Translations under genes and position numbers: made by a program
DNA from: JADFNB01 sp036397455
GTDB lineage: Bacteria; Gemmatimonadota; Gemmatimonadetes; Gemmatimonadales; GWC2-71-9
DNA length: 64,000 nucleotides
Assembly (NCBI GenBank): GCA_036397455.1
Contig: DASWIX010000068.1
Location: 21,348 to 85,347 of the forward strand
Direction: 5' to 3'
The notes under the pieces: generated by a model
The model's database searches: none
What the model saw: the letters and a program-made list of their open reading frames with translations, nothing else
What the model was told of the DNA's origin: nothing
Shown: one piece after another, positions 37,329 to 46,411 of the stretch
Layout: each line of letters starts with the position of its first letter
How positions within the stretch are numbered: position 1 is the stretch's first letter

Positions 37329-38678
37329 CTACGTCCGCTCGATCCCCAGCCTGCGCATCAGTTTGAGCAAACTCGAGTGATCGGCCAGGCCCAACGACTC
37401 GGCGGTGCGGGTGATCTGCCAGTCGTGGCCATCGAGCGCTTGGACCACGATACGCCGCTCGGCCTCGGCACGACGCTGGTGGAACGTCGTGCCCCCGCCC
37501 TTCGCGGACACGGTACCTCCGAATTCGACCGGGAGATCTCCAACCCGAATCACGTCGTCGTCCGTCGCGATGACGAGCCGCTCCACCACGTTGCGCAACT
37601 CGCGCACGTTGTTCTTGCGCCAGTCGTACGCGGCAAGCGCCGCTCGGGTCTCGTCGTCGACGGATTTCCGCCGCATCCCGAAGCGTTCGCAGGTGAGTGC
37701 GAGAAGGTGATCGACAAGGTCCGGCAGGTCGCTCAATCGGTCCCGCAGGGGGGGAACCTCGATGACGTGCACGTTGAGCCGGAACAGCAGGTCCTGCCGG
37801 AACCCGCCGGACTCCACTTCGCGCTCGAGGTCGCGGTTGGTAGCGGCGACCACGCGGGTGTCCACCACAATCGGCTGGCTCGCACCGACACGGGTGATCT
37901 CGTTCTGCTCCAACACGCGCAGCAGCTTGGCCTGCATAGCGGCCGGCAGCTCGCCGATCTCGTCGAGAAACAGGATGCCGCGGTCGGCGGACTCGAACGC
38001 ACCGCGCCGCGTGCGGCCCGCGCCCGTAAACGCGCCCTTCTCATGTCCGAACAGTTCGCTCTCGACCAACGACTCGGGCAGCGCTGCGCAGTTGAGCGCC
38101 ACGAACGGTCCTTTTGCGCGGTCGCCCCGGCGGTGCAGGCCGCGCGCCACCAATTCCTTGCCCGACCCGCTTTCCCCGACGATCAACACGGGGCTCGGAA
38201 TCGTTGCGATCCGCTCGATCCGCTCGCGCAGCTTCCTGATGGCCGCGCTCGACCCGATGATTGGCGATGTGCTGCCGATCTGGCCGCGCAGCGTCGCCAC
38301 CTCATCGTGCAGGCGATGTCGCTCGATCACGCTCTCGATTTCGTGGACCACGCGTTCCATCGGCTCCGCCTTGTCGATGAACCCGCGCGCGCCCAAATCC
38401 ATCGCCTGGATGCAGCGGTCGTAATTCCCGGTGCCGGTATACACGATCACCGGTACCTGGATTTCGTCCCGCTGCAACGCGCGCAGCACGTCGAAGCCGT
38501 CCATGGCGGGCATCTCGAGATCGAGCACCACGCAATCGACCGCCGCGCGGCTCAGCGTCTCGAGTGCCTCGCGCCCCCCTTCCGCGACGAGCACGTCGTA
38601 TCCGCCGATCCGCTGCAGGTCGTAGGCGTACTGTTCGGCCATCGGTTTGATATCATCGACCACGAGTACGGTCGTCAT
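37329..38678 (-). CDS. Sigma-54-dependent response regulator (NtrC family)
   Basis: A 449-residue transcription activator: receiver domain with Asp53 (VVLDLEM), AAA+ domain with Walker A GESGSGKE, the sigma-54 contact loop GAFTGA, Walker B ILFLDEIG and the arginine finger region, then a Fis-type helix-turn-helix (ITRTAESLGLADHSSLLKLM). The GAFTGA motif indicates it opens sigma-54 promoters. It is the last gene of a three-gene unit and overlaps the kinase gene by four bases. Targets are not evident. Confidence 0.94.
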   Translation of the reverse strand: MTTVLVVDDIKPMAEQYAYDLQRIGGYDVLVAEGGREALETLSRAAVDCVVLDLEMPAMDGFDVLRALQRDEIQVPVIVYTGTGNYDRCIQAMDLGARGFIDKAEPMERVVHEIESVIERHRLHDEVATLRGQIGSTSPIIGSSAAIRKLRERIERIATIPSPVLIVGESGSGKELVARGLHRRGDRAKGPFVALNCAALPESLVESELFGHEKGAFTGAGRTRRGAFESADRGILFLDEIGELPAAMQAKLLRVLEQNEITRVGASQPIVVDTRVVAATNRDLEREVESGGFRQDLLFRLNVHVIEVPPLRDRLSDLPDLVDHLLALTCERFGMRRKSVDDETRAALAAYDWRKNNVRELRNVVERLVIATDDDVIRVGDLPVEFGGTVSAKGGGTTFHQRRAEAERRIVVQALDGHDWQITRTAESLGLADHSSLLKLMRRLGIERT

Positions 38679-40339
38679 GACGTCTCAGCCGGTAGATCGA
38701 CGTCGAACACGGTCCCCTCGCCGGGAGCAGTCTGCACCTTCAAGGTCCCGCCAAGGTCGGCCACCAGACGGCGCACGATGCTGAGGCCCAGCCCGGTGCC
38801 GCGTTCCTTGGTGGTGTAGAAGTCGTCGAAGGCGCGATCGAGCTGTGCGCCGGTCATGCCACGACCGGTATCGGCCACCCGCACGCGGACGGCCCGGTCA
38901 CCTCCCTCCCCCACGACGCGCGCCGTACTCACGGTCACGCATCCTCCCTCCTCGAGGCTATCGGCCGCGTTGCCGACCAGGTTCTCGAGGATGCGGCGTA
39001 ACACGAGCGGATCGGTGCGGACCAGCGACAGACCGGCCTCCAGCCTGCTTTCGACCCGGGAACCGGAGCCCACGTCGCGGGTGACCTCACGCACGATCGC
39101 GTTAATGTCGCACGGCCGTCGCTCGACCTTGGGCGTGAGCCGCGCGTAGTTGCCGGCCAGCCCCTCGAGGTAGGCAATGCTCGACTCCACGGTCCCGTAG
39201 CGTTCCGTGAACACCCGCGGCAACTCGCCCGGTGCGTTCCGCGCCACCTCGTCGAGATGACGTACGACGTTCCGGATCGGCGTGAGCCCGTTTTTGACGT
39301 CGTGGTTGACCTGTCGCGCTAGCTCCCCGACCGTGGCGCGGCGTTCCGCCTCCCGCAAGCGTCCCGCGCTGACACGGAGCCGCGCGGTCATCGCGTCGAG
39401 CACCCGGGACAGCACGCCGACTTCGTCGCCGCGATCGGTACCGAGGGTGACGTCGAGCCGGTCGAGATCGAGTTGCGCGGTCGAGTCCGCCAGGTCACGG
39501 AGCGGCCGGCTGATCCGCGCGGAGCTCCAGGCAGCGGCGGCCAGCGCGATCACCGCCGTCCCCGCCAACGCCACCCCGAACCAGCGATCGATCCCCCGGC
39601 GCACCGCCGCCAGCGGATCGTGCGTGGCGGTCACGATCCATCGGGCCGTGTCCACGCGCGCCGTCGCGTCCTCCCCCTGGACAAACGGCATCGCGCGCTG
39701 CCACAGGATAGCGGTGGCAGGTCGTCCGGCTGCCGGCTCGAGCAGCGCCACAGCCAGTTCCCGATCGGGGGTCATCCGCTCCACAAAACGATCGTTCACC
39801 TCCACGCCGCCGACCAGATAGAACGTGCGGTCGCCGAGTTGCAGTGAATCGACCTGCACCAGCGCGACGAACGGCCCCCTCGAACCACCGAGAGTCGTCA
39901 GCGCCGATCCGCGCGATGTGTTCGGGAGCACCACCGGCAATCCAGGCGCGACCAGATCGAACTCGTTGCGCAGGTGACCCGAGCTGAGAATCCGACCGGC
40001 GCGGTCGTACACCCGCACCACGTCGAGGCCGCTCATCCGCTGCAACGATCCCGCGAGGTCGAGCAGATACGCCCGTTCGCTCGCCGCTCCCTGCACCACC
40101 GCCAGGCGGAACCGATTGTCGCCGGCGAGCGCGTCGCGGATGGCGGACAACCGCGCCGCCACATCGCGTTGCGCACCGTCCAACTCCCGCTCGACGAGCT
40201 CCGTGAGCGCGGACAGTCGCACCGCCTGCTGTTGTTCGAGCCGCCGCACCACTTCACGCCGCACCCCCAACGCCAAGACGACGAGGGGAATCACCGCGAC
40301 CGCGACGATGGTCGCGAGGAGCCGCGAGCGAAACGTCAT
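38675..40339 (-). CDS. Membrane sensor histidine kinase with HAMP
   Basis: A 554-residue sensor kinase: transmembrane helices near residues 7-25 and 255-272 flank a periplasmic sensor region of about 230 residues, followed by HAMP, a dimerisation domain with His346 (RQVNHDVKNGLTPIRNVV) and a HATPase domain (NLVGNAADS, ADTGRGM, GTGLGLSIV). It resembles NtrY/AtoS-type partners of sigma-54 regulators. ATG 40339 overlaps the stop of the lipoprotein gene before it, and its own stop overlaps the regulator gene (ATGA each time), which marks a tight operon. Confidence 0.93.
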   Translation of the reverse strand: MTFRSRLLATIVAVAVIPLVVLALGVRREVVRRLEQQQAVRLSALTELVERELDGAQRDVAARLSAIRDALAGDNRFRLAVVQGAASERAYLLDLAGSLQRMSGLDVVRVYDRAGRILSSGHLRNEFDLVAPGLPVVLPNTSRGSALTTLGGSRGPFVALVQVDSLQLGDRTFYLVGGVEVNDRFVERMTPDRELAVALLEPAAGRPATAILWQRAMPFVQGEDATARVDTARWIVTATHDPLAAVRRGIDRWFGVALAGTAVIALAAAAWSSARISRPLRDLADSTAQLDLDRLDVTLGTDRGDEVGVLSRVLDAMTARLRVSAGRLREAERRATVGELARQVNHDVKNGLTPIRNVVRHLDEVARNAPGELPRVFTERYGTVESSIAYLEGLAGNYARLTPKVERRPCDINAIVREVTRDVGSGSRVESRLEAGLSLVRTDPLVLRRILENLVGNAADSLEEGGCVTVSTARVVGEGGDRAVRVRVADTGRGMTGAQLDRAFDDFYTTKERGTGLGLSIVRRLVADLGGTLKVQTAPGEGTVFDVDLPAETS

Positions 40340-41577
40340 CGGATTCGCGGTGTCCCGACCCAATCCGTGATCACCGATGCCACGCCCAATCGCATCACCA
40401 GATGCGCACGCGTCTCCACCAGCGGCACCACGCGGGACCAACGGACGGACGCCATTACGTCGCACGGCGTGAATGATCGAATCGGTACCGGCACCAGCGA
40501 TACGGCGTCGACCCCGGCCGCGACGCGTGAGGCAAACAGCCGCGCGGGAACCCCCGCCGCGGTCAGTGGGCGCGTCGACAAGACCATGAGCCGCTCCGCC
40601 AGGAGTTCCGCCGTGCGGTCCTCCGCGGGATAGGCCACGATCTCCGAATCGCCGGCACCCTCTCCATCCCGTCGTGCCGGTTCGCCGCACACGCCGGCTT
40701 GCTGAAACCAGTAGGCCTCGGTCGCGGCACGCGCATCCACGCGGACCGCGTCCCGCGCGAGCGCAACACGTTCGCCGATCAGATTGGGCCCACGCCAGCC
40801 GGTGAGCTGCGCGACATAGACTGTCGTCCAGGGCAAGGGCAGCGCCGTCAGCTCGGCTCGGCGGGCAGCGTACTCGATGACCTGGGGATCCTCCGTTCGC
40901 AGCACGTCCACCCCGCGGTCGACCAGGTCCCGACCGTCCGCGCCAGGAGCAAGGATGAACCGCCGTTCACGCCCGTGCGCCGGCCGGATGGTGACGACGT
41001 CGCGGCCATCCTCCCGTGCGGTCTCGGCGGGAACCGTTCCCTCCGGCCAACCACCGCCCGCGGCGGGGCGGCGCACCGCGAGGGCCGGCGCCGCCAGCGT
41101 GACGGGCAACGAGTGGCCCCGCGTCGCGTACGCCAGCACGATTCGGTCGTCACCCTCGGCGCTGATCGCGGCGGGATCGAGCATGGTTGCGGCATCGCCC
41201 CACGCGGCCAGCACCGCCGCCGCGGTTAGGGGTTCGTTTCCCAATCGCGCGTTGGGGCGCAACGTGAACGTCCAGTGCGCGCCGTCCTCGTCGCCGCGCC
41301 ATGACGCGGCCAGCGCCGCGCGTGGTCGGCCCTCGCAGTCAATCGTGATGAGCGTCTCATACAGGTGGGCGAAGAGCAATCGCTCATCATCGCTCGCCGG
41401 TGCACGCCCAAGATCAACCGGGGTGGTCATCGCGACGGTCAGAGGCCGCGGTTCACTCGCTATCGCGATCGCGCACGGATCGGCCGCCGGGAGAACCTGC
41501 ACGGGCGCCGGCGAACAGGCGGCCAGGAACGCCGCAACCCCGCATGCGCGGATGGATGTTCGACCACCAGGTGTCAT
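40336..41577 (-). CDS. Substrate-binding lipoprotein (SBP_bac_5-like)
   Basis: A 413-residue lipoprotein (AAFLAAC, Cys21) that resembles family 5 oligopeptide/nickel-binding proteins: RLLFAHLYETLITIDCEGRP, LAASWRGDEDGAHWTFTLRP and the cleft segment LGNEPLTAAAVLAAW are typical. No transporter genes follow; instead the gene overlaps a sensor kinase by four bases. A role as the ligand sensor for that kinase is therefore likely, rather than in uptake. Confidence 0.8.
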   Translation of the reverse strand: MTPGGRTSIRACGVAAFLAACSPAPVQVLPAADPCAIAIASEPRPLTVAMTTPVDLGRAPASDDERLLFAHLYETLITIDCEGRPRAALAASWRGDEDGAHWTFTLRPNARLGNEPLTAAAVLAAWGDAATMLDPAAISAEGDDRIVLAYATRGHSLPVTLAAPALAVRRPAAGGGWPEGTVPAETAREDGRDVVTIRPAHGRERRFILAPGADGRDLVDRGVDVLRTEDPQVIEYAARRAELTALPLPWTTVYVAQLTGWRGPNLIGERVALARDAVRVDARAATEAYWFQQAGVCGEPARRDGEGAGDSEIVAYPAEDRTAELLAERLMVLSTRPLTAAGVPARLFASRVAAGVDAVSLVPVPIRSFTPCDVMASVRWSRVVPLVETRAHLVMRLGVASVITDWVGTPRIR

Positions 41578-41658
41578 GGGTGGACAATTGCCTGATACCG
41601 ACCCGTAGGCAACCGGTGGCTATCGGGCGGGCACCGCGATTTCGGCCCCCATTACCGC

Positions 41659-44600
41659 TTACGGATTCTCACCCGCGGCGATCCCTCGGGCGCCCATGCC
41701 GTTCGTGCGCTCCACCCGCAACACACGACTGTGTGTGGCACCATCAACGGTCATGCTGACCAGATAGTCGCCCGTTTCGACAAGCGCACCACCGCCGAAT
41801 CCGCCGCCACCACCGAACCCACCCAAGCCACCGAAGCCGGCCCGCCGGGACTCACGACGCAGCACCCGGAAGATGTCCTGGAATCCTTCCTGGCCCGCGC
41901 CGCCCGCTCCCGGGGGTCCACCGCCACCGGGCCCGCCACCGCGCCGTCCCTGACCGGGGATTGGTGATTCCGCCGGGCGTTCCTGGAATCCGGTGGTCTG
42001 CCCACCGCGCCCGAAACCGGCACCGCCGCGACCGCCGCCGAACTGGCGGAACAACTCCGCCGTGTTGCCGCTCGCGATCCCCTCCTTGATACGATCGAGC
42101 ATCATCCGAGGGGTCCCGGCCTCGGCCAACGAATCGAACACGACGTCCAGCCGGCGCATGAACGCGACACTGTCACGTCGCTGCGCCGGAGACAACGGCG
42201 CCGACGCCGGGGCACTCCCGCGGAAATTCCATGTCACCCTGTGAATCCCGGGGCCGCCCGGTCCCTGAACCGTTTGCACCGTATCTCCGCGCACGTCGGT
42301 AATCACCACGGGGATCCTGGTCCGCGCCTCACCGCTGGTGAGCCGGTAGACGATCTCCGCGCCATAGTCCGGGCTCGCCGCCTCGAACACCTTCTGGCCG
42401 TACGTCTGGCCACCCTGTGGTGCCTCACCGAACTGATACGCGACCTTCGGGTCGAAGAGATAGGAAGCCTCCGCCAGCACGGCGTCATGCAGTTGCTCGA
42501 GCGGCGCGATATCGACGATCCAGATCGAGCGACCGTGCGTCCCCGCAATCAGTTCGCGGTCGCGCGGATGGATCTGGAGATCGTGTACCGGAACGGTCGG
42601 CAGGTCGGTCATGAATCGCTGCCACGACCCGCCGCGATCGGTCGACACGTACACGCCCACATCGGTCCCGACGAACAGCAGGTTCCTGTTGTACGGGTCC
42701 TCCCGAATCACATGCACGAAGTCGGGGCCGTCCGCCGGCAGATTGGCGGCGAGGGACCGGAACGTCGCGCCGAAGTCGGTCGTCACGTACAGGTAGGGCC
42801 GGAAGTCGTCGTCCCGATGCCGGTCGAACGCCACGTAGAACGTCGCCGAGTCGAAATGCGACGGCTCGATGCGGCTGACCCACGTCTTCGCGGGCACGCC
42901 GGCGAACCGTTTCGTCAGATCTTCCCATGTCCCCCCATCGTTTCGGCTGAGCCACACGTTGCCGTCGTCGGTTCCCGCAAACAGCAACCCCGGCCGCATC
43001 GGCGATTCCGCCAACGCGGTGATGGTGCTGTGCGTTTCGGCGCCGGTCGCGTCCAGCGTGATACCGCCCGTGGTCTCCGTGCTGATGTGAATACGCTCCG
43101 CGTCCTGCGTGGTCAGGTCGGGCGAGATCGGAAAGAGCCCGTCACCCCGCCGCGTCGATTTCAGGACGCGGTTCGCGCCGGCATAAAACGTCGAAGGAGA
43201 ATGGACGGAGATGAAGAACGGCGTGCTCCAGTTCCAGCGCAGATCCTGCGCCGCCGAATCGGCCGCCTGACGGCGGCGGAACTCGTCGATGCGACGCCGG
43301 AGCGCCCGGTCGGGCCGGATGGTGGTGTCGGGCCACTCCACGATGATCGAGTCCTCGTATTCGAGATGGCGCGGGCGCCAATCGGGTTTCTGGAGGCTCG
43401 TCCGCTCACCGGTCGCGAGGTCGAGTCGCGCCATGTTGCCGCCCTGCGACTCGGCGTACACGATGGCCGGATCGTTCGGATCCTGCGCCGTGTAAAACCC
43501 ATCGCCGCCGCTGATGTAGTCCCAGTGCACGTTCGTGATGCTGCCCCGCGCCCGCCGGCTGGGACCGCACCACGAGCCATTGTCCTGCAGGCCACCGCAC
43601 ACGCGGTACGGCACTTCCATGTTGTAACTCACCGCATAGAACTGGCCGAGCGGGATGATATCGAGGACGTCGTAGTTGCCACCGCGGTCCCACGTCTGCG
43701 CGAGCCCCCCGTCGTTGCCCACCACGAAGCGCTCGGGATCGTTCGGGTCGATCCACATCGCGTGGTGATCGACGTGAATACCGACCGTGGCGTTCCGTAC
43801 CGTCTTCCCGCCGTCGTCCGAAAAGTTGACCGGCGTCGACGACCAGTACACTCGGTTCGGATCGCTCGGATCCACCCGAACTTGCGAGTAGTAGAATGGC
43901 CGAACATCACGGTCGTTCATCTTCTCCCACGTGCTCCCGCCGTCCTCCGAGCGGTACAGGCCCGACCGCCGTTCGGCGCTCCCAAGGCCGCTGTCCGCCT
44001 CCACCAGAGCGTAGACGACCTGGTGATCGCTGGCAGCAATCGCGATCCCGATCCGCCCCTTCATGGTCTCGGGGAATCCGCCGCCCGTCACCTCGGTCCA
44101 GGTGGCCCCGCCGTCCGCCGTCCGCCAGAGCGCCGACCCGGGGCCGCCACTCCGCAGGAAATACGGCCCGCGTACCCGTTCCCAGCTGGCGGCCAACAAC
44201 ACGTTCGGGTCGGTGGGATCCATCGCCACATCGACGAATCCGGCCCGGTCACTGATGAACTTGACCAACTGCCAGGTCTCGCCCCCGTCGGTGGTCTTGT
44301 ACAACCCCCGCTCCCGATTCGCGCCCCACACATGGCCCAACGCCGCCACGTATACGATATCGGGGTTGGTGGGGTGGACGACGATACGCCCGATCTGCTG
44401 CGTGCCGGTCAGGCCCATCAACCGCCACGTCATGCCACCGTCGGTCGACTTGAAGATCCCGCCGCCGGGCGAGATCGAGTTGCGCGAATCCTCCTCGCCG
44501 GTCCCGGCCCATACGATGTTCGTATCGCTCGGGGCGATCGCGAGATCGCCCATGGAAATCACGCGATCGGAGATTGGGAGCGGGCGAAACGAGGTCCCCG

Positions 44601-44835
44601 CGTTGGACGTCTTCCAGACGCCACCGGTCGCCGCCGCGACGTAGAACGTCTTCGACGGGCTCCCGATGCCCTCGATATCGGTGATACGGCCGCTCATGTT
44701 GGCCGGGCCGATGGAGCGCCAGGCAAATGCGGCCACGGTCGTCGAGTCGAGTCGCGTCGTCACCTGCGCCGCGACAACCGGCGCGAACGCGATCAACGTG
44801 ACGGTCGAAAGCAGGTGGGCTGCGCGGATCTTCAT
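41659..44835 (-). CDS. Large exported BNR / sortilin-type beta-propeller protein
   Basis: A 1058-residue exported protein with signal peptide (FAPVVAAQ). Many Asp-box/BNR blades are visible, for example TGGVWKTSNAGTSF, IFKSTDGGMTWR, LYKTTDGGETWQ, LWRTADGGATWTEV, LYRSEDGGSTWEKM and VYVSTDRGGSWQRF, as in VPS10/WD40-YVTN-BNR repeat proteins annotated as glycosyl hydrolases. No catalytic residues can be assigned. Near the C-terminus lies a glycine-rich tract (GRRGGGPGGGG, GFGGGGGFGGG) inserted before a final beta-domain (YLVSMTVDG). ATG 44835 follows GCGGGGGA. Divergent from a TetR regulator. Confidence 0.88.
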   Translation of the reverse strand: MKIRAAHLLSTVTLIAFAPVVAAQVTTRLDSTTVAAFAWRSIGPANMSGRITDIEGIGSPSKTFYVAAATGGVWKTSNAGTSFRPLPISDRVISMGDLAIAPSDTNIVWAGTGEEDSRNSISPGGGIFKSTDGGMTWRLMGLTGTQQIGRIVVHPTNPDIVYVAALGHVWGANRERGLYKTTDGGETWQLVKFISDRAGFVDVAMDPTDPNVLLAASWERVRGPYFLRSGGPGSALWRTADGGATWTEVTGGGFPETMKGRIGIAIAASDHQVVYALVEADSGLGSAERRSGLYRSEDGGSTWEKMNDRDVRPFYYSQVRVDPSDPNRVYWSSTPVNFSDDGGKTVRNATVGIHVDHHAMWIDPNDPERFVVGNDGGLAQTWDRGGNYDVLDIIPLGQFYAVSYNMEVPYRVCGGLQDNGSWCGPSRRARGSITNVHWDYISGGDGFYTAQDPNDPAIVYAESQGGNMARLDLATGERTSLQKPDWRPRHLEYEDSIIVEWPDTTIRPDRALRRRIDEFRRRQAADSAAQDLRWNWSTPFFISVHSPSTFYAGANRVLKSTRRGDGLFPISPDLTTQDAERIHISTETTGGITLDATGAETHSTITALAESPMRPGLLFAGTDDGNVWLSRNDGGTWEDLTKRFAGVPAKTWVSRIEPSHFDSATFYVAFDRHRDDDFRPYLYVTTDFGATFRSLAANLPADGPDFVHVIREDPYNRNLLFVGTDVGVYVSTDRGGSWQRFMTDLPTVPVHDLQIHPRDRELIAGTHGRSIWIVDIAPLEQLHDAVLAEASYLFDPKVAYQFGEAPQGGQTYGQKVFEAASPDYGAEIVYRLTSGEARTRIPVVITDVRGDTVQTVQGPGGPGIHRVTWNFRGSAPASAPLSPAQRRDSVAFMRRLDVVFDSLAEAGTPRMMLDRIKEGIASGNTAELFRQFGGGRGGAGFGRGGQTTGFQERPAESPIPGQGRRGGGPGGGGPPGAGGAGQEGFQDIFRVLRRESRRAGFGGLGGFGGGGGFGGGALVETGDYLVSMTVDGATHSRVLRVERTNGMGARGIAAGENP

Positions 44836-45052
44836 GGTGGTCCCCCGCGGAAATCCAGAGAGTGCATGCAGCGTTGAACAGCCGGCCAGCGGCACGATTG
44901 GCTATGCAATCTGATACGCGGGACGGCAAGGCTCTGCTGAACGGACGGACTTTACATTCCGCTCCAAACAGGGCACCTTCGGCCCACCACGTCGCTCCAC
45001 GCGATGACGTGCGGAGCTGCCGGACTCTTCGCCACCCGAGGGCACCCCAGAC

Positions 45053-45763
45053 TTGACCGACCACGATCAGCTTCCACCCGAGCACGCCGGTCCCGGCGAG
45101 GGCGCCGATCCCTGGGTCGATACCGGGGAATGGCTCATCGAGCCCCAACAGGAGCGCAGTCGCGCCACGCTGCGCCGGATGCTCGATGCCGCCGAAACGC
45201 TGATGGAGGACGGGACGTTCGAGCGGGCAACGGTCGCCGAGATCGTCAAACGGGCGGACACGTCAGTCGGGGCGTTCTACGCCCGCTTCGCTGACAAGGA
45301 AGCCCTGTTTCACATGGTCCAGCTCCGGTTCCTCACCGGCGCGCGCAAGCGGCTCGAAGCGTTGACCGACAAGACCCGATGGACCGACGCGCCGCTCGCC
45401 GATGTCGTCCGGGCGGTCGTGAGCGAGATCGTCACATGGTTCAGGCGGTGGCGCGGCGTGATGGCCGCACTCGAACTGCACGCCCGCATGCGGCGCGATC
45501 CGGTACTCGACGAGCGCATCAAGGACTTCAACGATGTCGGATGGAGCCAGGTGGCGGAATTACTGCTCTCGCGTCGGGCCGAGATCGGCCACCCCAACCC
45601 CGACCGGGCCGCCCGCCTTGGATTCGCGTTCGTCACGGCGTCGTTGCGCGAGTTGATCGTGTTCGGCGAGGGACTGATGACCCCGGTCTCGGCGACCGAT
45701 GAGGAGCTTGCGACCGAACTCGCGACAGCCCTGCTCGCCTACCTGACTGCCTCCCGCGCCTAG
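45053..45763 (+). CDS. TetR/AcrR family transcriptional regulator
   Basis: A 236-residue repressor-type regulator. The N-terminal helix-turn-helix is clear (RRMLDAAETLMEDG, FERATVAEIVKRADTSVGAF, YARFADKEALFHMV); the ligand-binding domain is divergent, as usual. The start is TTG at 45053 with GAGGG upstream; the first 30 residues lie before the conserved domain, so a later start is possible. It is divergent from the BNR protein gene across 217 bases and may control it. Confidence 0.88.
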   Translation: MTDHDQLPPEHAGPGEGADPWVDTGEWLIEPQQERSRATLRRMLDAAETLMEDGTFERATVAEIVKRADTSVGAFYARFADKEALFHMVQLRFLTGARKRLEALTDKTRWTDAPLADVVRAVVSEIVTWFRRWRGVMAALELHARMRRDPVLDERIKDFNDVGWSQVAELLLSRRAEIGHPNPDRAARLGFAFVTASLRELIVFGEGLMTPVSATDEELATELATALLAYLTASRA

Positions 45764-45978
45764 CCCGCTGTCACAGTGCGCCAACCTGGCGCACCCTGTG
45801 TTCGGTCGTGTCCTCGATTCCGGACGACCGGCGCAACCCGACAACGGACGTGGCACTATAACTTATTATTTTACAATATGTTACACATAATCGGAATATG
45901 GCATCTATTTTGCAATTGTGATCTGCGATGGTGTCCCCTGGGACATTGGTTGTGGGTTCCTCGATAAGGAATGACGTG
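45764..45978. other. Intergenic stretch with AT-rich island
   Basis: The part 45851-45930 is strongly AT-rich against the surrounding GC-rich DNA, with several TATAAT-like and TTAC-rich segments, and lies before a possible small gene. It probably holds one or more promoters. No operator symmetry or RNA gene was recognised. Confidence 0.45.
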
Positions 45979-46263
45979 ATGAAGCACGAGCACGCACAGT
46001 TACAGCCGACTGTCTTCATAGATTCGGTCCAGGCGCTCCGGAGCCTTGGCACCGCGAAACGCGGCGTCAGCTGGAGCGGAGCGGTCGTATTCGCGGCGGC
46101 TGCTGGCCTGCTTGTTACGCTGGCCACCGCGCACGGCCCGCTCGACCGAAAACAAGGTACCAGGAGCACCGCATCAACCGCCGAGACGCGCGCCGCCCCC
46201 AGCGGCGACACCAGTTGCGCCGCGGCGTCCAAAACCTCCATCGGCGGGTCCGTCCCCTCGTAA
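45979..46263 (+). CDS. Possible small membrane protein
   Basis: 94 codons from ATG 45979, with AAGGA at 45967. There is one hydrophobic segment (SGAVVFAAAAGLLVTLATAH) flanked by a polar N-terminus (MKHEHAQLQPTV) and a low-complexity Ala/Ser/Thr-rich tail. No family is recognised. The AT-rich stretch upstream suits a promoter, and the frame does not shadow another gene. It could also be non-coding; 148 bases separate it from the CNNM-like gene. Confidence 0.45.
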   Translation: MKHEHAQLQPTVFIDSVQALRSLGTAKRGVSWSGAVVFAAAAGLLVTLATAHGPLDRKQGTRSTASTAETRAAPSGDTSCAAASKTSIGGSVPS

Positions 46264-46411
46264 GGCGGGCCCGTCCCCTCCTCTCTCCCGGCTGGTGGCC
46301 TTTGTGGCCAAACGCCGGCGCGTCCACCATACTCCACGAAGCCCACGCCAACACCGTCGGCGTTGCGAGCGCAACCTGGTCCCGACTGTCACCCGTTCGG
46401 ATTGACGACCT

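Noticed and set aside
37314..38819. A 501-codon plus-strand frame opposite the NtrC-type regulator
   Set aside because: It is antisense to a gene with full receiver, AAA+ and HTH motifs.
42241..44877. An 878-codon open frame on the plus strand opposite the BNR protein gene
   Set aside because: It lies wholly antisense to a gene with clear repeats. Its translation is rich in arginine, histidine and proline with no motif; high GC content keeps such frames open.
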